Assembly (NCBI RefSeq): GCF_021234875.1
Contig: NZ_JAJQVM010000021.1
Coordinates: 42,713-106,712, forward strand
Origin: Marinibactrum halimedae
Lineage (GTDB): Bacteria; Pseudomonadota; Gammaproteobacteria; Pseudomonadales; Cellvibrionaceae
Direction of reading: 5' to 3'
Length of the DNA stretch: 64,000 bases
How positions within the stretch are numbered: position 1 is the first letter of the stretch; each line of letters opens with the position of its first letter. The position numbers and the translations under genes were made by a program. The notes under the pieces are model-generated. The model ran no database searches. It saw only the letters and a program-made list of their open reading frames with translations, and was not told the DNA's origin. Shown here piece by piece: positions 34,847 through 45,376 of the stretch.

Positions 34847-35354
34847 ATTTATCCCCTTGGCCGACATACTCGGCTTCTGCAAGCAAACCCTTTGCGGAGT
34901 AATTATAAAATTATGACCGCACATTATTGATCAGTCTAGCGGCGTATTTATTATATGTAACCCCGCCCGTTCAAAAATTTATCGCCACTATCCTCAATCC
35001 ATGAGCCCAGTATAGATCAGTGAGGTCTGGTTAAAATGTGACTTAGTTATAGTCATTGGTTATGTTTTTTTTACAAAACCAAATTTTTTTGTCTTTGCGA
35101 CATTGTTCAATCTTTCAAATAAAATTCAAGCGTTATCGTCATTTTTTTGACGAAAAAATTCATCTTTGAGTGTGTTTATTTCGGGTATTGGATAATGTAA
35201 TTAATATTGTTTCAAAATAACCGAATAAATGAAACTAAGATTTGCGTCTTGCTGATGTATAAATGATGGGGGTTAAATGACCTTTCATGCCACAAACTGA
35301 CGTAGATTGATAATTTAGGAATAAAATACACTTAACCATTATGAGAGGCAAAAT
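34847..35354. other. AT-rich divergent promoter region, vfr/crp and osmC
   Basis: 508 bases carrying the promoters of both genes. It is AT-rich with several T and A runs. I saw only a half CRP site (TGTGA at 35037-35041) and no convincing full operator for autoregulation. Confidence 0.5.
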
Positions 35355-35774
35355 ATGAAGGCAACGGTAAAATGGGTAGATGGGGTGATGTTTCTTGGAG
35401 AGTCTGGGAGCGGACATAGCGTGGTGATGGATGGGCCAGCAGACCATGGTGGCAGAAATATGGGTGTGAGGCCTATGGAGATGTTGCTTTTGGGTGTTGG
35501 TGGATGCGCTTCTTTTGATGTCATGAGCATCCTAAATAAAGCGCGACAAGGCGTCTCAGATTGTCGGTGTGAATTAACGGCGGAGCGGGCGGATGAAGTT
35601 CCTGCGGTGTTTACAAAAATTCATTTGCACTTTGTTGTCACAGGTAAGTCTCTGAAAGACGCACAAGTTAAAAGAGCAGTAGAGTTATCTGCAACGAAAT
35701 ATTGCTCTGCTTCACTTATGTTGGGTAAAGCAGGTGCGTCTATTTCCCATGATTACGAGATTATAGAAGAATAA
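35355..35774 (+). CDS. OsmC/YhfA-family protein
   Basis: 139 residues of the OsmC fold. The two cysteines used for thiol-dependent (hydro)peroxide chemistry in the family are in VGGCASFDVMSIL and TKYCSASLML. RPMEMLLLGVGGC is the family signature. Adjacency to crp matches YhfA of E. coli, whose substrate is unknown. GAGAGG lies six bases before the ATG. It converges on coq7 with 75 bases between stops. Confidence 0.93.
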   Translation: MKATVKWVDGVMFLGESGSGHSVVMDGPADHGGRNMGVRPMEMLLLGVGGCASFDVMSILNKARQGVSDCRCELTAERADEVPAVFTKIHLHFVVTGKSLKDAQVKRAVELSATKYCSASLMLGKAGASISHDYEIIEE

Positions 35775-35849
35775 CGAATACTGACTTTAATTTTAGAAAA
35801 ATTCCATGAAGCGAAAAGCTCGCTATAGGGGTTGGGTTGTTCTAAATCG

Positions 35850-36497
35850 CTATACCTTTTCGCTCGTGGTGGTCATGACTTTGGCCACGGCGGACATCAT
35901 TTTTTTGATGGGTCTTGGGAAGGTGTAACCGCCTGCTTGTAGCGCATGACTGGCATGGCTGGCTTCATCTTCTAGCATTTGCGTCACTATGGCCCTGCTC
36001 TTTGCGTCTTGCGCAGGCAGTTGGTTTAAATGAGATTCCAGGTGTTTACATACTTGGTCCTCTGTTGCAGCAACAAACCCGAGGCTCATTTTGTCTGAAA
36101 TTAATCCTGCACTGGCGCCAATGCCATATGAAAGCGTATACCAGATGGGGTTCAATATACTGACTCTACCGCCGAGCTGATCAATCCGTTCTTCACACCA
36201 TGCTAGGTGGTCAATTTCTTCATCAGCGGCTTTTTCCATTTCGCTACGCACGTCAGGCAGCTTTGCGGTTAGAGCTTGTCCTTGATATAGGGCTTGAGCA
36301 CAGACTTCACCTGTATGATTTACGCGCATTAAACCGCAGGCTTTGCGTCTTTCCTCGTCAGTTAATGCTTGTTCTACATCGATGCCTTCGGCAGGCGAGG
36401 TATGATAAGCAGGGCGAGTGCCGGGGGTGAGTGTTCTGAGTGCGCGGTCGGCATGAGTGATGAGGTGATCGATTGCCGATAGATGACGTGATTTCAT
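35850..36497 (-). CDS. coq7: Demethoxyubiquinol hydroxylase (di-iron Coq7)
   Basis: 215 residues of the Coq7 ferritin-like di-iron oxygenase that makes the last ring hydroxylation of ubiquinone. Ligand motifs are visible in order: [48 protein letters not shown] and [14 protein letters not shown], the paired E and ExxH sites. It replaces the flavin enzyme UbiF of enterobacteria and is common in Pseudomonas-like genomes, where it also lies near vfr. Single gene. Confidence 0.95.
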   Translation of the reverse strand: MKSRHLSAIDHLITHADRALRTLTPGTRPAYHTSPAEGIDVEQALTDEERRKACGLMRVNHTGEVCAQALYQGQALTAKLPDVRSEMEKAADEEIDHLAWCEERIDQLGGRVSILNPIWYTLSYGIGASAGLISDKMSLGFVAATEDQVCKHLESHLNQLPAQDAKSRAIVTQMLEDEASHASHALQAGGYTFPRPIKKMMSAVAKVMTTTSEKV

Positions 36498-36612
36498 GAC
36501 TGAGTGCGCCTTATGTTCAAGTTTAATTCATTACTTACTGCGGATACCGTTTATTGGCTCGCTACCTGTTTCTGATAATAAATTGTAAGGGAAATGGCGG
36601 CACTTTTTAAAT

Positions 36613-36694
36613 GGAGAGGACGTGTTGAATGAGGGGACCGTGTTAAATCAGAAGAAGCTTGGTCGGGCGAGGGCATGTAAAGGGGCATGTAAAA
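36613..36694 (+). repeat. Two short tandem duplications upstream of coq7
   Basis: An 18-bp pair (GGAGAGGACGTGTTGAAT, GAGGGGACCGTGTTAAAT; 36613-36648) and a 12-bp pair (GGGCATGTAAAG, GGGCATGTAAAA; 36671-36694) lie in the gap between purD and coq7. Confidence 0.75.
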
Positions 36695-36722
36695 AAGAGG
36701 TTAGCCCGAATTAACGGGCTAA
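36695..36722 (-). terminator. Rho-independent terminator of purHD
   Basis: TTAGCCCG, AATTAA loop, CGGGCTAA (36701-36722), followed on the minus strand by CCTCTTTTTT. It lies 13 bases after the purD stop. Confidence 0.85.
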
Positions 36723-36735
36723 AGGCAGTGCAATA

Positions 36736-38025
36736 TTAATTAGTTGTATCTCGCTCAATGGCTCGGTAAGCAATGTCGTTTCGGTAACTGACACCTTCCC
36801 ACGAGATGGTTTTGGCCAAGGTATAAGCTTGTTCTTGTGCTTCTTTGACGGTACTCCCAGTGGCGGTAGCGCAAAGCACTCTGCCGCCATTGGTCACAAT
36901 ATTTCCTTCGGAGATAGAGGTTCCTGCATGGAATATTTTTTGAGAGCTACCATCGCCATTGTCAAAGCCGGTAATGACTTTTCCTTTCGCATAAGTACCA
37001 GGATAACCTTCCGCAGCTAACACTACACCGACGGCAGGATTAGGACTCCACTCTGTGGTTTCTTGGTGGAGATCACCGTTTAACGCTGATAAGCACAATG
37101 CCACTAAATCGCTTTGTAGCCGCATCATGATAGGTTGAGTTTCAGGGTCACCAAAGCGGCAATTGTATTCAATGACCTTAGGTTCACCGTCAGAAGTGAT
37201 CATTAATCCAGCATAGAGGAAACCTGTATAGGGGTTTCCTTCGCTGGCCATGGCAGCCATGGTGGGGTTGATCACTTCGTCCATAATACGCTGATGTATC
37301 TCAGGAGTGACCACGGGTGCTGGTGAGTAGGCGCCCATACCTCCAGTATTCGGGCCTTTATCACCATCGTAAGCCCGTTTGTGATCCTGGCTTGTGGCCA
37401 TAGGAAGTGCGGTTTTACCATCGGCCATGACGATAAAGCTGGCTTCTTCCCCTTGTAAAAATTCCTCAATAACCACTCGGCAACCAGCTTGACCGAAGGC
37501 ATTGCCTGAGAGCATATCCGATACTGCGGACTGTGCTTGCTCAAGGGTTTCTGCAACGATGACACCTTTACCGGCTGCTAGGCCATCGGCTTTGACAACA
37601 ATGGGTGCCCCGACTTGATCGAGATAGGCAAGGGCTTCACCTTCATTGGTGAAGGTTCGGTATTCTGCTGTAGGGATGTTATTTCGAGCCAAGAAGTCTT
37701 TGGTAAACGCCTTTGACCCCTCTAATTGTGCGGCCAATTTAGAAGGGCCAAAACAAGGCAAGTTGTGCTCATTGAAATAATCAACAATGCCTTCCACCAG
37801 CGGTGCTTCAGGCCCAATAATCGTTAAGCCCACCTTTTCTGTTTGGGCAAATTCTGCTAATGCTGAGAAGTCTAAAATATCAATGCTGATATTCGTAATT
37901 TTAGACTCAGCGGCCGTACCGGCGTTACCTGGTGCTACAAAGATGTGTTCAACGGTAGGGCTTTGAGCTGCTTTCCAAGCAAGGGCATGCTCACGTCCGC
38001 CACTTCCGATAATCAGTACTTTCAT
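36736..38025 (-). CDS. purD: Phosphoribosylamine-glycine ligase
   Basis: 429 residues, an ATP-grasp enzyme of purine synthesis joining glycine to phosphoribosylamine. MKVLIIGSGGREHALAWK is the N-domain signature, VVKADGLAAGKGVIVAE the ATP-grasp strand pair, and RFGDPETQPIMMRL the PurD signature. GAGGAATACTTA precedes the ATG. It follows purH by 38 bases in one operon. Confidence 0.97.
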   Translation of the reverse strand: MKVLIIGSGGREHALAWKAAQSPTVEHIFVAPGNAGTAAESKITNISIDILDFSALAEFAQTEKVGLTIIGPEAPLVEGIVDYFNEHNLPCFGPSKLAAQLEGSKAFTKDFLARNNIPTAEYRTFTNEGEALAYLDQVGAPIVVKADGLAAGKGVIVAETLEQAQSAVSDMLSGNAFGQAGCRVVIEEFLQGEEASFIVMADGKTALPMATSQDHKRAYDGDKGPNTGGMGAYSPAPVVTPEIHQRIMDEVINPTMAAMASEGNPYTGFLYAGLMITSDGEPKVIEYNCRFGDPETQPIMMRLQSDLVALCLSALNGDLHQETTEWSPNPAVGVVLAAEGYPGTYAKGKVITGFDNGDGSSQKIFHAGTSISEGNIVTNGGRVLCATATGSTVKEAQEQAYTLAKTISWEGVSYRNDIAYRAIERDTTN

Positions 38026-38063
38026 TAAGTATTCCTCAATTCTTGATTCTGATGTCTTCAGAT

Positions 38064-39650
38064 TTAGTGGCGGAAATGACGCATACCAGTGAATACCATG
38101 GCCATATTGGCTTCATCCGCAGCCGCTATGACTTCTTCATCACGAATTGAGCCACCTGGTTGGATGATGCAGCTGATTCCGACTTTAGCTGCGTTGTCGA
38201 TGCCATCACGGAAAGGGAAGAAGGCATCACTTGCCATGCAAGCACCTTCTACGGTTAGGCCGGCATGTTCGGCTTTGATTGCGGCAATACGCGCTGAGTT
38301 AACACGGCTCATTTGCCCTGCGCCAATGCCAATCGTACGGTGGCCTTTGGCATAGACAATGGCATTAGATTTAACCATTTTTGCCACTTTCCAAGTGAAG
38401 AGTAAATCTCGTATTTCTGCTTCAGAGGGCGCTCGTTTTGTTACTACCTTGAGCTCGTCGGTAGAGATCATGCCAAGGTCGCGATCTTGAACCAGCAAGC
38501 CACCGTTTACGCGCTTGTAGTCCATGTCTTTTATATTTGAGTTTATTTTTGAGAACGGGCCACAAGTGAGAAGTCGAACGTTTTTCTTCGAACCAACAAT
38601 TTCCGCAACACCATCAGCAACCGATGGAGCAATGATTACTTCTACAAATTGGCGTTCTACAATTGTGCGGGCAGTTTCCGTATCCAGCTCTTCATTAAAC
38701 GCAATGATGCCGCCGAAAGCAGATTCAGGGTCTGTTTCAAAAGCGTGATGGTAGGCCTCTAGCAATGTTTGTGCAGAGGCGACACCACAGGGGTTGGCAT
38801 GTTTAACAATTACGCAACTGGGGGTATCGAATAACTTTACAGTTTCCAGAGCGGCGTCAGTGTCAGCAATATTATTGTAAGACAACGCTTTGCCTTGCAA
38901 TTGTTTGGCAGAGCTGATGCTGGCGTCAGAATGATTTTTTTCTACATAAAACGCACTGGCTTGATGAGGGTTTTCCCCGTAACGCAGTTCTTGCTGCTTC
39001 ACATATTGTGTGTTCAATGTACGAGGAAAAGCATCGCTGCCTTCTTCGACCATGCTGCCAAAGTGATTGGCAATGGCGCTATCGTAAGCAGCGGTGTGTT
39101 CGAAGGCTTTGATGGCGAGGTCAAAGCGTGTTGATTGGGTTGTGTGCCCATTGTGGGTTGTTAACTCATTGATAATGCGGGGGTAGTCGCTGCTGTTGAC
39201 GACAATATTCACGAAGGCGTGGTTTTTAGCCGCAGCACGAACCATGGTGGGGCCGCCAATGTCGATGTTTTCAATGGCGTCTTCAAGAGAGCAATCCGGG
39301 TTGGCCACCGTGTTTTCAAAGGGGTAGAGGTTGACTACAACCATATCAATGGCGCTGATTCCTTGAGCAGACATTACCCCTTCATCTTTTCCTCGTCTCC
39401 CCAAAATACCACCGTGTACTTTAGGGTGCAGTGTTTTTACGCGACCATCCATGATTTCTGGAAAGCCCGTGTAGTCTGCGACTTCGATAACAGGAATATT
39501 GTGTTCGTGAAGGAGGCGATAGGTGCCGCCGGTAGAGAGAATTTCTACGCCGATTTGATGAAGCGATTTGGCAAAATCAACAATGCCGCTTTTGTCTGAC
39601 ACGCTAATGAGTGCACGTTTCACGGGGGTTAAGTCGCCAGGATTATTCAT
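38064..39650 (-). CDS. purH: Bifunctional AICAR transformylase/IMP cyclohydrolase
   Basis: 528 residues. The N-terminal ~200 residues are the IMP cyclohydrolase/MGS-like domain ([39 protein letters not shown]). The rest is the AICAR transformylase, with [12 protein letters not shown] and the C-terminal [19 protein letters not shown]. It carries out the last two steps to IMP. The start at 39650 is preferred because GGAAG lies eight bases upstream. An ATG 15 bases further up has no site. Confidence 0.97.
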   Translation of the reverse strand: MNNPGDLTPVKRALISVSDKSGIVDFAKSLHQIGVEILSTGGTYRLLHEHNIPVIEVADYTGFPEIMDGRVKTLHPKVHGGILGRRGKDEGVMSAQGISAIDMVVVNLYPFENTVANPDCSLEDAIENIDIGGPTMVRAAAKNHAFVNIVVNSSDYPRIINELTTHNGHTTQSTRFDLAIKAFEHTAAYDSAIANHFGSMVEEGSDAFPRTLNTQYVKQQELRYGENPHQASAFYVEKNHSDASISSAKQLQGKALSYNNIADTDAALETVKLFDTPSCVIVKHANPCGVASAQTLLEAYHHAFETDPESAFGGIIAFNEELDTETARTIVERQFVEVIIAPSVADGVAEIVGSKKNVRLLTCGPFSKINSNIKDMDYKRVNGGLLVQDRDLGMISTDELKVVTKRAPSEAEIRDLLFTWKVAKMVKSNAIVYAKGHRTIGIGAGQMSRVNSARIAAIKAEHAGLTVEGACMASDAFFPFRDGIDNAAKVGISCIIQPGGSIRDEEVIAAADEANMAMVFTGMRHFRH

Positions 39651-39757
39651 GGTGGTTACTTCCATTACTCAACGATGGGTAATTTTTCACAGTAGTGTGT
39701 CATGACGCACTACATTTGAATTTTTGACTGTTTGGCCCATTTTTGGGGCCGAAAATA

Positions 39758-39791
39758 AAAGAGGGGTGAGTATTTCTACTCCCCCCTCTTT
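39758..39791. terminator. Terminator between fis and purH
   Basis: AAAGAGGGGTGAGTA, TTTC loop, TACTCCCCCCTCTTT with one mismatch. On the minus strand it is followed by a T-rich run (TATTTTC). It ends the dusB-fis transcript and separates it from purHD. Confidence 0.85.
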
Positions 39792-39819
39792 GGAAATCTT
39801 GGACTGGTCAATCAGTGTA

Positions 39820-40149
39820 TTAGAGTTGACCGTATTGCTTTAGCTTCTTACGCAAAGTACCTCGATTAAGGCCTAATACTTGAGCGGCTTTAGTTTGGTT
39901 GTGCCGAGTGTATTGCATAACGACTTCTAGCAGTGGTGCTTCAACTTCTGCCATGACTAGCTCATATACATCGCTGACTTTCTGGCCATCTAAGTGCTTG
40001 AAATAGTTGTCAATGGCTTGTTTTACGCAGTCGCGTAAGGAGCTGTACTCCGACGCAGTATTGATGGTAGCAAACGAGCTGGTTTCTGTTTCGCTTGCTT
40101 CAGTATTCGAAATTGGTAAATCCGCTAAAATAGTTTCTGCGTGATTCAT
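39820..40149 (-). CDS. fis: DNA-binding protein Fis
   Basis: 109 residues. The C-terminal 45 residues contain the Fis helix-turn-helix ending [19 protein letters not shown], essentially the invariant family C-terminus, preceded by [19 protein letters not shown]. Fis bends DNA and controls growth-rate-dependent transcription. It overlaps the dusB stop by four bases (ATGA), showing translational coupling as in most gammaproteobacteria. The N-terminal ~30 residues are a polar extension. Confidence 0.97.
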   Translation of the reverse strand: MNHAETILADLPISNTEASETETSSFATINTASEYSSLRDCVKQAIDNYFKHLDGQKVSDVYELVMAEVEAPLLEVVMQYTRHNQTKAAQVLGLNRGTLRKKLKQYGQL

Positions 40150-41135
40150 GCCACCTGTTCCCCTATATGTTTCAGCCGTTCGAAAAATTCACGAACTTTG
40201 CCGTGCTGTTCTTCTACGTTCTCTAATTCATTAAATTTGGCCCGAAAGCGATCACCGTTTGGTAAGGTTTTCAAATACCACCCAACGTGTTTTCGCGCAA
40301 TTCGTACCCCCATGTAATGGCCATAAAAGCGATGTAGTTCGCTTAAATGGTTGCAAAGAATGGCCTCAATTTCGTTTAAGTCTGGCTCAGGAAGTCGGGT
40401 TCCTGTGCGCAGAAAATGGGTAATTTCACGAAATATCCATGGCCGTCCTTGTGCTGCTCGACCAATCATGACCGCTGCAGCGCCGGTATAGTCCAGCACT
40501 TTTTTTGCGGTCTCTGGTGAGCAAATATCGCCATTGGCAAAAACCGGAATGGATACCGATTTCACGACGTTGGCGATAGTGTCGAATTCTGCACTGCCAT
40601 TAAATTTGCAGGCCCGTGTTCGACCGTGTACCGCTAGAGCTTGAATGCCGCTTTGCTCAGCGATACGTGCAATACTGACTGCATTGCGATTGTCCTGGTC
40701 CCAACCTGTACGAATCTTTAACGTTACAGGGACATCTACTGCATTGACGACAGCCATTAAAATCTCAGTGACGAGCTTTTCATCTCTGAGTAGTGCTGAC
40801 CCGGCGGCTTTATTGCACACTTTTTTAGCGGGACAGCCCATGTTGATGTCAATTATCTGCGCACCTCGCCGTACATTTTCTGCAGCGGCTTGCGCCATCA
40901 TTGACGGTTCTGCACCGGCAATCTGAACGCTTCGCGGAGATTCCTCTCCTGTGTGATCCAACCGGGTTTGTGACTTTCGACTTTTCCAAAGTCGAGTGTC
41001 TGCAGTTACCATTTCTGATACAACAAGCCCTGCGCCCATGTCTCGACATAATTGACGAAATGGGCGGTCTGTTACCCCCGCCATTGGTGCAAGAATGACT
41101 GGGTTGGTGATCGAGTAGGAACCAATCGAAAACAC
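40146..41135 (-). CDS. dusB: tRNA dihydrouridine synthase B
   Basis: 329 residues of the FMN-dependent Dus family that reduces uridines in the tRNA D-loop. [20 protein letters not shown] (FMN binding), [19 protein letters not shown] (catalytic Cys in the GCPAKK loop), [10 protein letters not shown] and [15 protein letters not shown] are in order. The start is GTG at 41135 with AGGAG seven bases upstream. It heads the dusB-fis operon. Confidence 0.97.
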   Translation of the reverse strand: MFSIGSYSITNPVILAPMAGVTDRPFRQLCRDMGAGLVVSEMVTADTRLWKSRKSQTRLDHTGEESPRSVQIAGAEPSMMAQAAAENVRRGAQIIDINMGCPAKKVCNKAAGSALLRDEKLVTEILMAVVNAVDVPVTLKIRTGWDQDNRNAVSIARIAEQSGIQALAVHGRTRACKFNGSAEFDTIANVVKSVSIPVFANGDICSPETAKKVLDYTGAAAVMIGRAAQGRPWIFREITHFLRTGTRLPEPDLNEIEAILCNHLSELHRFYGHYMGVRIARKHVGWYLKTLPNGDRFRAKFNELENVEEQHGKVREFFERLKHIGEQVA

Positions 41136-41151
41136 TGAGTCACTCCTGCGC

Positions 41152-41388
41152 TTATCGTTTAATCAGTGCTATTGCTATGCTGTCACCAATACGATGTTCG
41201 CCAACTTTTAGTAACTGGTTGCGATCGTTTTGCATTTCACGGAACAAGTCTAAAAATTCGACTACACATTGCTGAGAGCAGAAATAAGTAAAGTACTTTT
41301 TACTCAATCTCCAATCATTGATAACGATTACTTTGCCGATGGGTTTTGGCGAAGGTTCAGACATCGCAATGGAGTAATAAATATACAC
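41152..41388 (-). CDS. Hypothetical small protein upstream of dusB
   Basis: A 78-codon frame (70 from the internal ATG at 41364) whose sequence looks protein-like: strand GKVIVINDWRL, then YFTYFCSQQCVVEFLDLFREMQ and IGDSIAIALIKR. The CSQQC pair could bind metal. It ends 16 bases before dusB and on the same strand, so co-transcription is likely if real. Against it, neither start has a Shine-Dalgarno sequence. I do not recognise the family. Confidence 0.45.
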   Translation of the reverse strand: MYIYYSIAMSEPSPKPIGKVIVINDWRLSKKYFTYFCSQQCVVEFLDLFREMQNDRNQLLKVGEHRIGDSIAIALIKR

Positions 41389-41705
41389 TGATGTTTACGG
41401 GTTATCTGGCAGAGAAATGAGAGATACCCCTCATCGTTTGCTAATAACTTTTTGTTTACGGCGAATGGCTGTGATGAAGTGCATATTCTTGATCGGAGGA
41501 TCGTTGTCTGGCATCGAGCTACCTAAGTTATTAAGGAAGCATTTGCTTCAGTATGCAGAAATTCACGCGCCATTTCAGTCAGTGCCGAAAAGGGCGCCTA
41601 TCATACCCATATTGATCCCTAATGGGAACGCAGAATTTATGCGTATTGACGAAAAAATAAGCGTAAAAAAGGTTGCTTTTTAGAAATGCTTAATATTAGT
41701 GCATA
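41389..41705. other. Intergenic region upstream of dusB operon
   Basis: Part of a 362-base gap between the small hypothetical gene and the DUF3426 gene. It presumably holds the dusB-fis promoter. An 88-codon plus-strand frame lies here, but it has no ribosome-binding site and opposes all neighbours, so I do not call it. Confidence 0.5.
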
Positions 41706-41733
41706 TGAGAGTATGGTGTGTCTCATACTCTCA
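41706..41733. terminator. Strong hairpin downstream of the DUF3426 gene
   Basis: TGAGAGTATG (41706-41715), 8-base loop, CATACTCTCA (41724-41733), a 10-bp perfect stem 17 bases past the stop. There is no T run on the minus strand, so termination would not be intrinsic in the classical sense. Confidence 0.5.
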
Positions 41734-41750
41734 GTGCTTCTTCGCAAAAA

Positions 41751-43571
41751 TTAGGATTCCGAAGGAATAAACGCTTTGTAATTGACGGCTTTATCACCTG
41801 GGTCAAGAAGTTCTAAACTGATATGAATCGGTTGGCTTTTGGGCATATTGCGAGCCCCTGCCATCTCACCAGCCAAATACTCGGAGGGGAGAAAGGTTCG
41901 TTGGGCAATAGGTTGGTCATTGATATCAGTGAATGCCAAGCTTAGATGTGGGAAAGGCTGTTCGAAACCCGCTGTATTGAGCAGAACCGCATCCGCTTGT
42001 AATGCGTTTTCCAGAGTCGGGTGTTCACGCACAACTAACGTGATTCGTACTTTGCTGTAATCGTATACTGGCGGTATTGTGCAACCAATAACAGGGCACA
42101 TAACCGTATAAGCATCACGATAGGGGTGAACTCGACTCCATGTATCAAACTTAATCCATCCTACTTGTGCGATGAGCAATAGAGCCAAGACAACATTGGA
42201 TGCCCAAAATGCCAGCTTTTTAACCCACTCTCCTGGCTCATCTTGCCTAAAGGTGACTTCGAGCGGTTCTGGTTCGAAGGATTGAAGCATGTCATAACGG
42301 TCTTCTGGTGAAGTAGACAGTCCGGTATTAACTTCGTTTTCTTCGTCATCTTCCATATCCCAGTTTCGGGCTTGTGTCCCTTCAAATTCTGAATCTGGAG
42401 GTGGGCGAAGGTCTGGTGTTTTACGTCGCTCGATCGGTTCTGGCGGCTCTTCGTCAAAATTTGCCGCAAACTTATCCATGAAGTCGTCGTCGATTGCGTC
42501 AAAGCTGCCGGTGCGATTTGGGTCAAAGCGGGTATTGATATCCTCATCATCATTACTGTGAAGATTTTTCTCCAATTTGGCATGTAGATCATCATCAATA
42601 ATTGCTTGGCCGTCTTCTGGGTTGTCTGAGGAGGGGGTTACCGATTTACGAATAGGTTCGACATGGGTTTCTCCGCTCTCCAACTCAGATAGCATACTAA
42701 GTGCCCATGATTCATCGGTATGTGTATCCTCTTCTATTGGGTCATCTTTTTTCGGAGAGCGATCAAAGAGCGAACCGGAATCGACATTCCACCTTTTAGC
42801 CGTAAATTCAAACTCAGCCAGTTCGTCCATTCCGCTACCCACAGACCCACTTTCTTCGAGGTCCATGTCATCACTGATGAGGAAATCATCATCAATGTCC
42901 TTTAAAAAGACGTCTTCTTTTTCAGAAATGGAGCCGAGCTGGGTTGTGTCTAGGCGGGTTGATTTTTCTTCTTCGCTGACAAAGTGTGTTTTTGAGGTCT
43001 CATTGGTTGCTGCGTTATTAGTTTCAGCATTATCTGATGGAATCTTTCCCTCTTGATCAGTTGATGAGGTTTTTTTAGCTAGGTGTTCCTTGTTGGGTGT
43101 TAAGTTACTTTCCCTCAATACTTCTTCGTTCACCGGTGATGGCTTTGTATCTTTAGGTGCGTTGTGGTCGGTGACTGGAGTTGTGTGAGTAATTGGGTCA
43201 CTTTGGGGTTGAAAGTTTGTTGTGCTATCCACCAAAGTATTTTGAGGGAGCGAATCGTTTGATTGTGTTGTTTCTTTCTTGACGCTTTCAGAATGTTTAA
43301 CTTGCTTCGTGACTTTATGTTCAGGGCTTCCTACCTGGGAGGTGCTTTTAAAAGCATTTTGTTTAGGGGCGCTTTGTTTGGGCGAGCTTTGTTTAGGCGA
43401 ACTTTGTTTTGGGGTAATGTGCTTAGGAGTACCATGAACAATGTTTTCCATCGCATTGAAGACATAAAGACAGGATCCGCAACGCACAGCCCCCCGAGCT
43501 TTCTTCAACTGATCGGGTGTAATTCGAAAAGAGGTGCTGCATTGTGGGCAACGTGTGATCGTATCCGTCAT
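41751..43571 (-). CDS. Zinc-ribbon and DUF3426 membrane protein
   Basis: 606 residues. The N-terminus is an MJ0042-type zinc ribbon with C8, C11, C31 and C34 (RCPQCSTSF ... RCGSCLYVF). About 400 acidic, low-complexity residues follow, including a run of (K)QSSP units near residues 58-72. A single transmembrane helix lies at ~452-475, and the C-terminal ~130 residues (VIGCTIPPVYD ... LAFTDINDQPIAQRTF) are the DUF3426 domain, probably periplasmic. The function is unknown. The same gene sits between prmA and dusB in Pseudomonas-like genomes, and the long acidic middle is unusually large here. Confidence 0.88.
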   Translation of the reverse strand: MTDTITRCPQCSTSFRITPDQLKKARGAVRCGSCLYVFNAMENIVHGTPKHITPKQSSPKQSSPKQSAPKQNAFKSTSQVGSPEHKVTKQVKHSESVKKETTQSNDSLPQNTLVDSTTNFQPQSDPITHTTPVTDHNAPKDTKPSPVNEEVLRESNLTPNKEHLAKKTSSTDQEGKIPSDNAETNNAATNETSKTHFVSEEEKSTRLDTTQLGSISEKEDVFLKDIDDDFLISDDMDLEESGSVGSGMDELAEFEFTAKRWNVDSGSLFDRSPKKDDPIEEDTHTDESWALSMLSELESGETHVEPIRKSVTPSSDNPEDGQAIIDDDLHAKLEKNLHSNDDEDINTRFDPNRTGSFDAIDDDFMDKFAANFDEEPPEPIERRKTPDLRPPPDSEFEGTQARNWDMEDDEENEVNTGLSTSPEDRYDMLQSFEPEPLEVTFRQDEPGEWVKKLAFWASNVVLALLLIAQVGWIKFDTWSRVHPYRDAYTVMCPVIGCTIPPVYDYSKVRITLVVREHPTLENALQADAVLLNTAGFEQPFPHLSLAFTDINDQPIAQRTFLPSEYLAGEMAGARNMPKSQPIHISLELLDPGDKAVNYKAFIPSES

Positions 43572-44015
43572 CGAGACAGTTGTCCTTGTGTGGAAAAGTT
43601 CATGGTTAAATCTATATTTGGCTGAGCTCTCCGTACTGCATCAGCCGTAGTGAGAGAGTATTGTTTACTTCATTCGCATCAGTGTATAGCGAAAGGTTGT
43701 CTTGTTGCATGGGCTAAAGCAAGTTCTAACTAATATAGCGTGACTGGCTATGATTGACGCAAATTACCTCTGAATAAGCTTAAACCGTAGAATGCATCTT
43801 TTTTTACTTATGTATGTGCGCACATTTGATACCTTCTAGTGCAATGCATTCTAGATAGATACATTCTAGGTTGTTTTTCTAAGCCTCTGTAATGACAGAA
43901 ATTTTAGTCATTATATTAATGTACGTAAATTGTCGCGCATTCTGTACCGCTAGAGATGTGCGCCGCCTCAAGAATTCTTAATTTTCCAGTCGTTGATACA
44001 GGGCTTTTTTAGAGG
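43572..44015. other. Intergenic region between prmA and the DUF3426 gene
   Basis: 444 bases on the minus-strand path from prmA to the DUF3426 gene. Only the 15-bp repeat at 43829-43873 stands out. The DUF3426 promoter must be here. Confidence 0.5.
43829..43873 (+). repeat. 15-bp tandem repeat, 3 copies
   Basis: ATACCTTCTAGTGCA, ATGCATTCTAGATAG and ATACATTCTAGGTTG follow each other directly, sharing the core TTCTAG at the same register. Confidence 0.75.
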
Positions 44016-44900
44016 TTACGATCTCCGTTTTTGTGCAGTAAGCCGTACCCACTCTTCTTTCTGTGCCACCGGGTCAAAGTCGAACCAAGGTGTGTAAGCG
44101 TTGATGACGGCCTCTGCTTGCGAAGCCAGTATGCCGGAAAGGCAAATCATCCCACCGTCTTTAGTTAATGCACTGATGGTTGTGGCCAGTTCAACCAGTG
44201 GCCCGGCAAGAATATTGGCTAGCATAATATCGCAAGGGGCAGGGCTTCCTTTACCTGGTAGGTAAACCGGGAAGCGTTCTGCACTGAGATTGTTGGTCTC
44301 TGTGTTTTTCGCGGTGGCAATTAAGGCTTGAGGATCGATATCAATTCCGCAGGCGGATTCCGCACCTAATAACAAGCTTGCAATGCCAAGAATGCCGGAG
44401 CCGCAGCCATAATCAATCACCGTTTTTCCTGAGCAATGTGTCTGGTCGAGCCACTGTAAACAGAGGAATGTGGTGGGATGGGTGCCGGTGCCAAATGCAA
44501 GACCTGGGTCGAGCATTAAATTGGTGGCATTGGGCGCAGGTGGTTCACACCAGCTCGGGCAAATCCATAATTGGTCGCCGCATTGAATGGGTTTGTAAGT
44601 GCTCATCCACTCCCGTTCCCAATCCTTATCTTCAAGTTGTTCCCACTTATGGTTAGGCAGGTCGCGTCCATAAGCGTCTGTGATGGCCACCGTTGCTTGT
44701 TTGGTATCGGTTTGCGCATCAAACAGGCCGGTCAGTCGAGTATTGTCCCACAATGGGGTCTCACCGAGTCCAGGTTCTAGAATGGGCTGATCGGCATTAT
44801 CTTGAAGCGTGACTGAAACCGCTCCTGCCGTTAATAAGTGGTCTTCTAGTGTGGGAGCGTTTTCACGAGTAGTGTTGATAATTAGTTGTAGCCAGGGCAT
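44016..44900 (-). CDS. prmA: Ribosomal protein L11 methyltransferase
   Basis: 294 residues, the length of PrmA. The N-terminal substrate-recognition domain starts [20 protein letters not shown]. The SAM-binding fold has [15 protein letters not shown], then [22 protein letters not shown] and [12 protein letters not shown] (the NILA catalytic-side motif). It trimethylates L11. In related genomes it directly follows accC. Here two opposite-strand genes lie in between. Confidence 0.97.
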   Translation of the reverse strand: MPWLQLIINTTRENAPTLEDHLLTAGAVSVTLQDNADQPILEPGLGETPLWDNTRLTGLFDAQTDTKQATVAITDAYGRDLPNHKWEQLEDKDWEREWMSTYKPIQCGDQLWICPSWCEPPAPNATNLMLDPGLAFGTGTHPTTFLCLQWLDQTHCSGKTVIDYGCGSGILGIASLLLGAESACGIDIDPQALIATAKNTETNNLSAERFPVYLPGKGSPAPCDIMLANILAGPLVELATTISALTKDGGMICLSGILASQAEAVINAYTPWFDFDPVAQKEEWVRLTAQKRRS

Positions 44901-45376
44901 GCCTTTCTCAATCGTTGCTGTAATTAAAAGGTGAAGAATAAGTGTTGTTGAGTGTCTTTTAATAGGAAGGTTAACGGAACTGCTTTGAATAGGGTAGCTG
45001 TTGTGTTTGTTTAAGGTGTTTTTGGTGTGATTTGAGTTTTCGTCGCGCTTGGCTTTTTTAGTCTAAAAATAAAATAATTTTTGCGATAAATAACGATTTT
45101 GTTGGCTCGGTCATAAATAAGTTTTGCTTGCAATCGATTTTCAAACTAGCGTAAGTAATGTGCGTAGTGAGTGGTGCACCACCTGGGTGATGTAGAGCAC
45201 TTTTCGGGGTTGATAACCCTGAGTACGTTGCTCTCACCAATAACAATAATTCGGGTGGGTTTCTTTATCTCTTCTCCGGACGTGTTATTAACGTTTCGTC
45301 GACTGAGAATTTCCCTGTTGTTCCCGTCTTATTTTCTAGTTCATTTTACAGTGTACAGAAAATAGGAGGACTATCA
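44901..45376. other. Intergenic region upstream of the secreted hydrolase
   Basis: 476 bases with divergent promoters for prmA (left) and the hydrolase (right). Thymine-rich, with no gene, repeat array or mobile-element end that I can see. Confidence 0.5.

Noticed and set aside
34847..34924. Longer N-terminus of the vfr/crp gene
   Set aside because: The 26 extra residues have no counterpart in Vfr, whereas the TTG at 34846 has AAGGGG six bases upstream and gives the Vfr-like start.
41417..41683. 88-codon plus-strand frame between the DUF3426 gene and dusB
   Set aside because: Opposes a conserved operon, has no ribosome-binding site and shows no motif.
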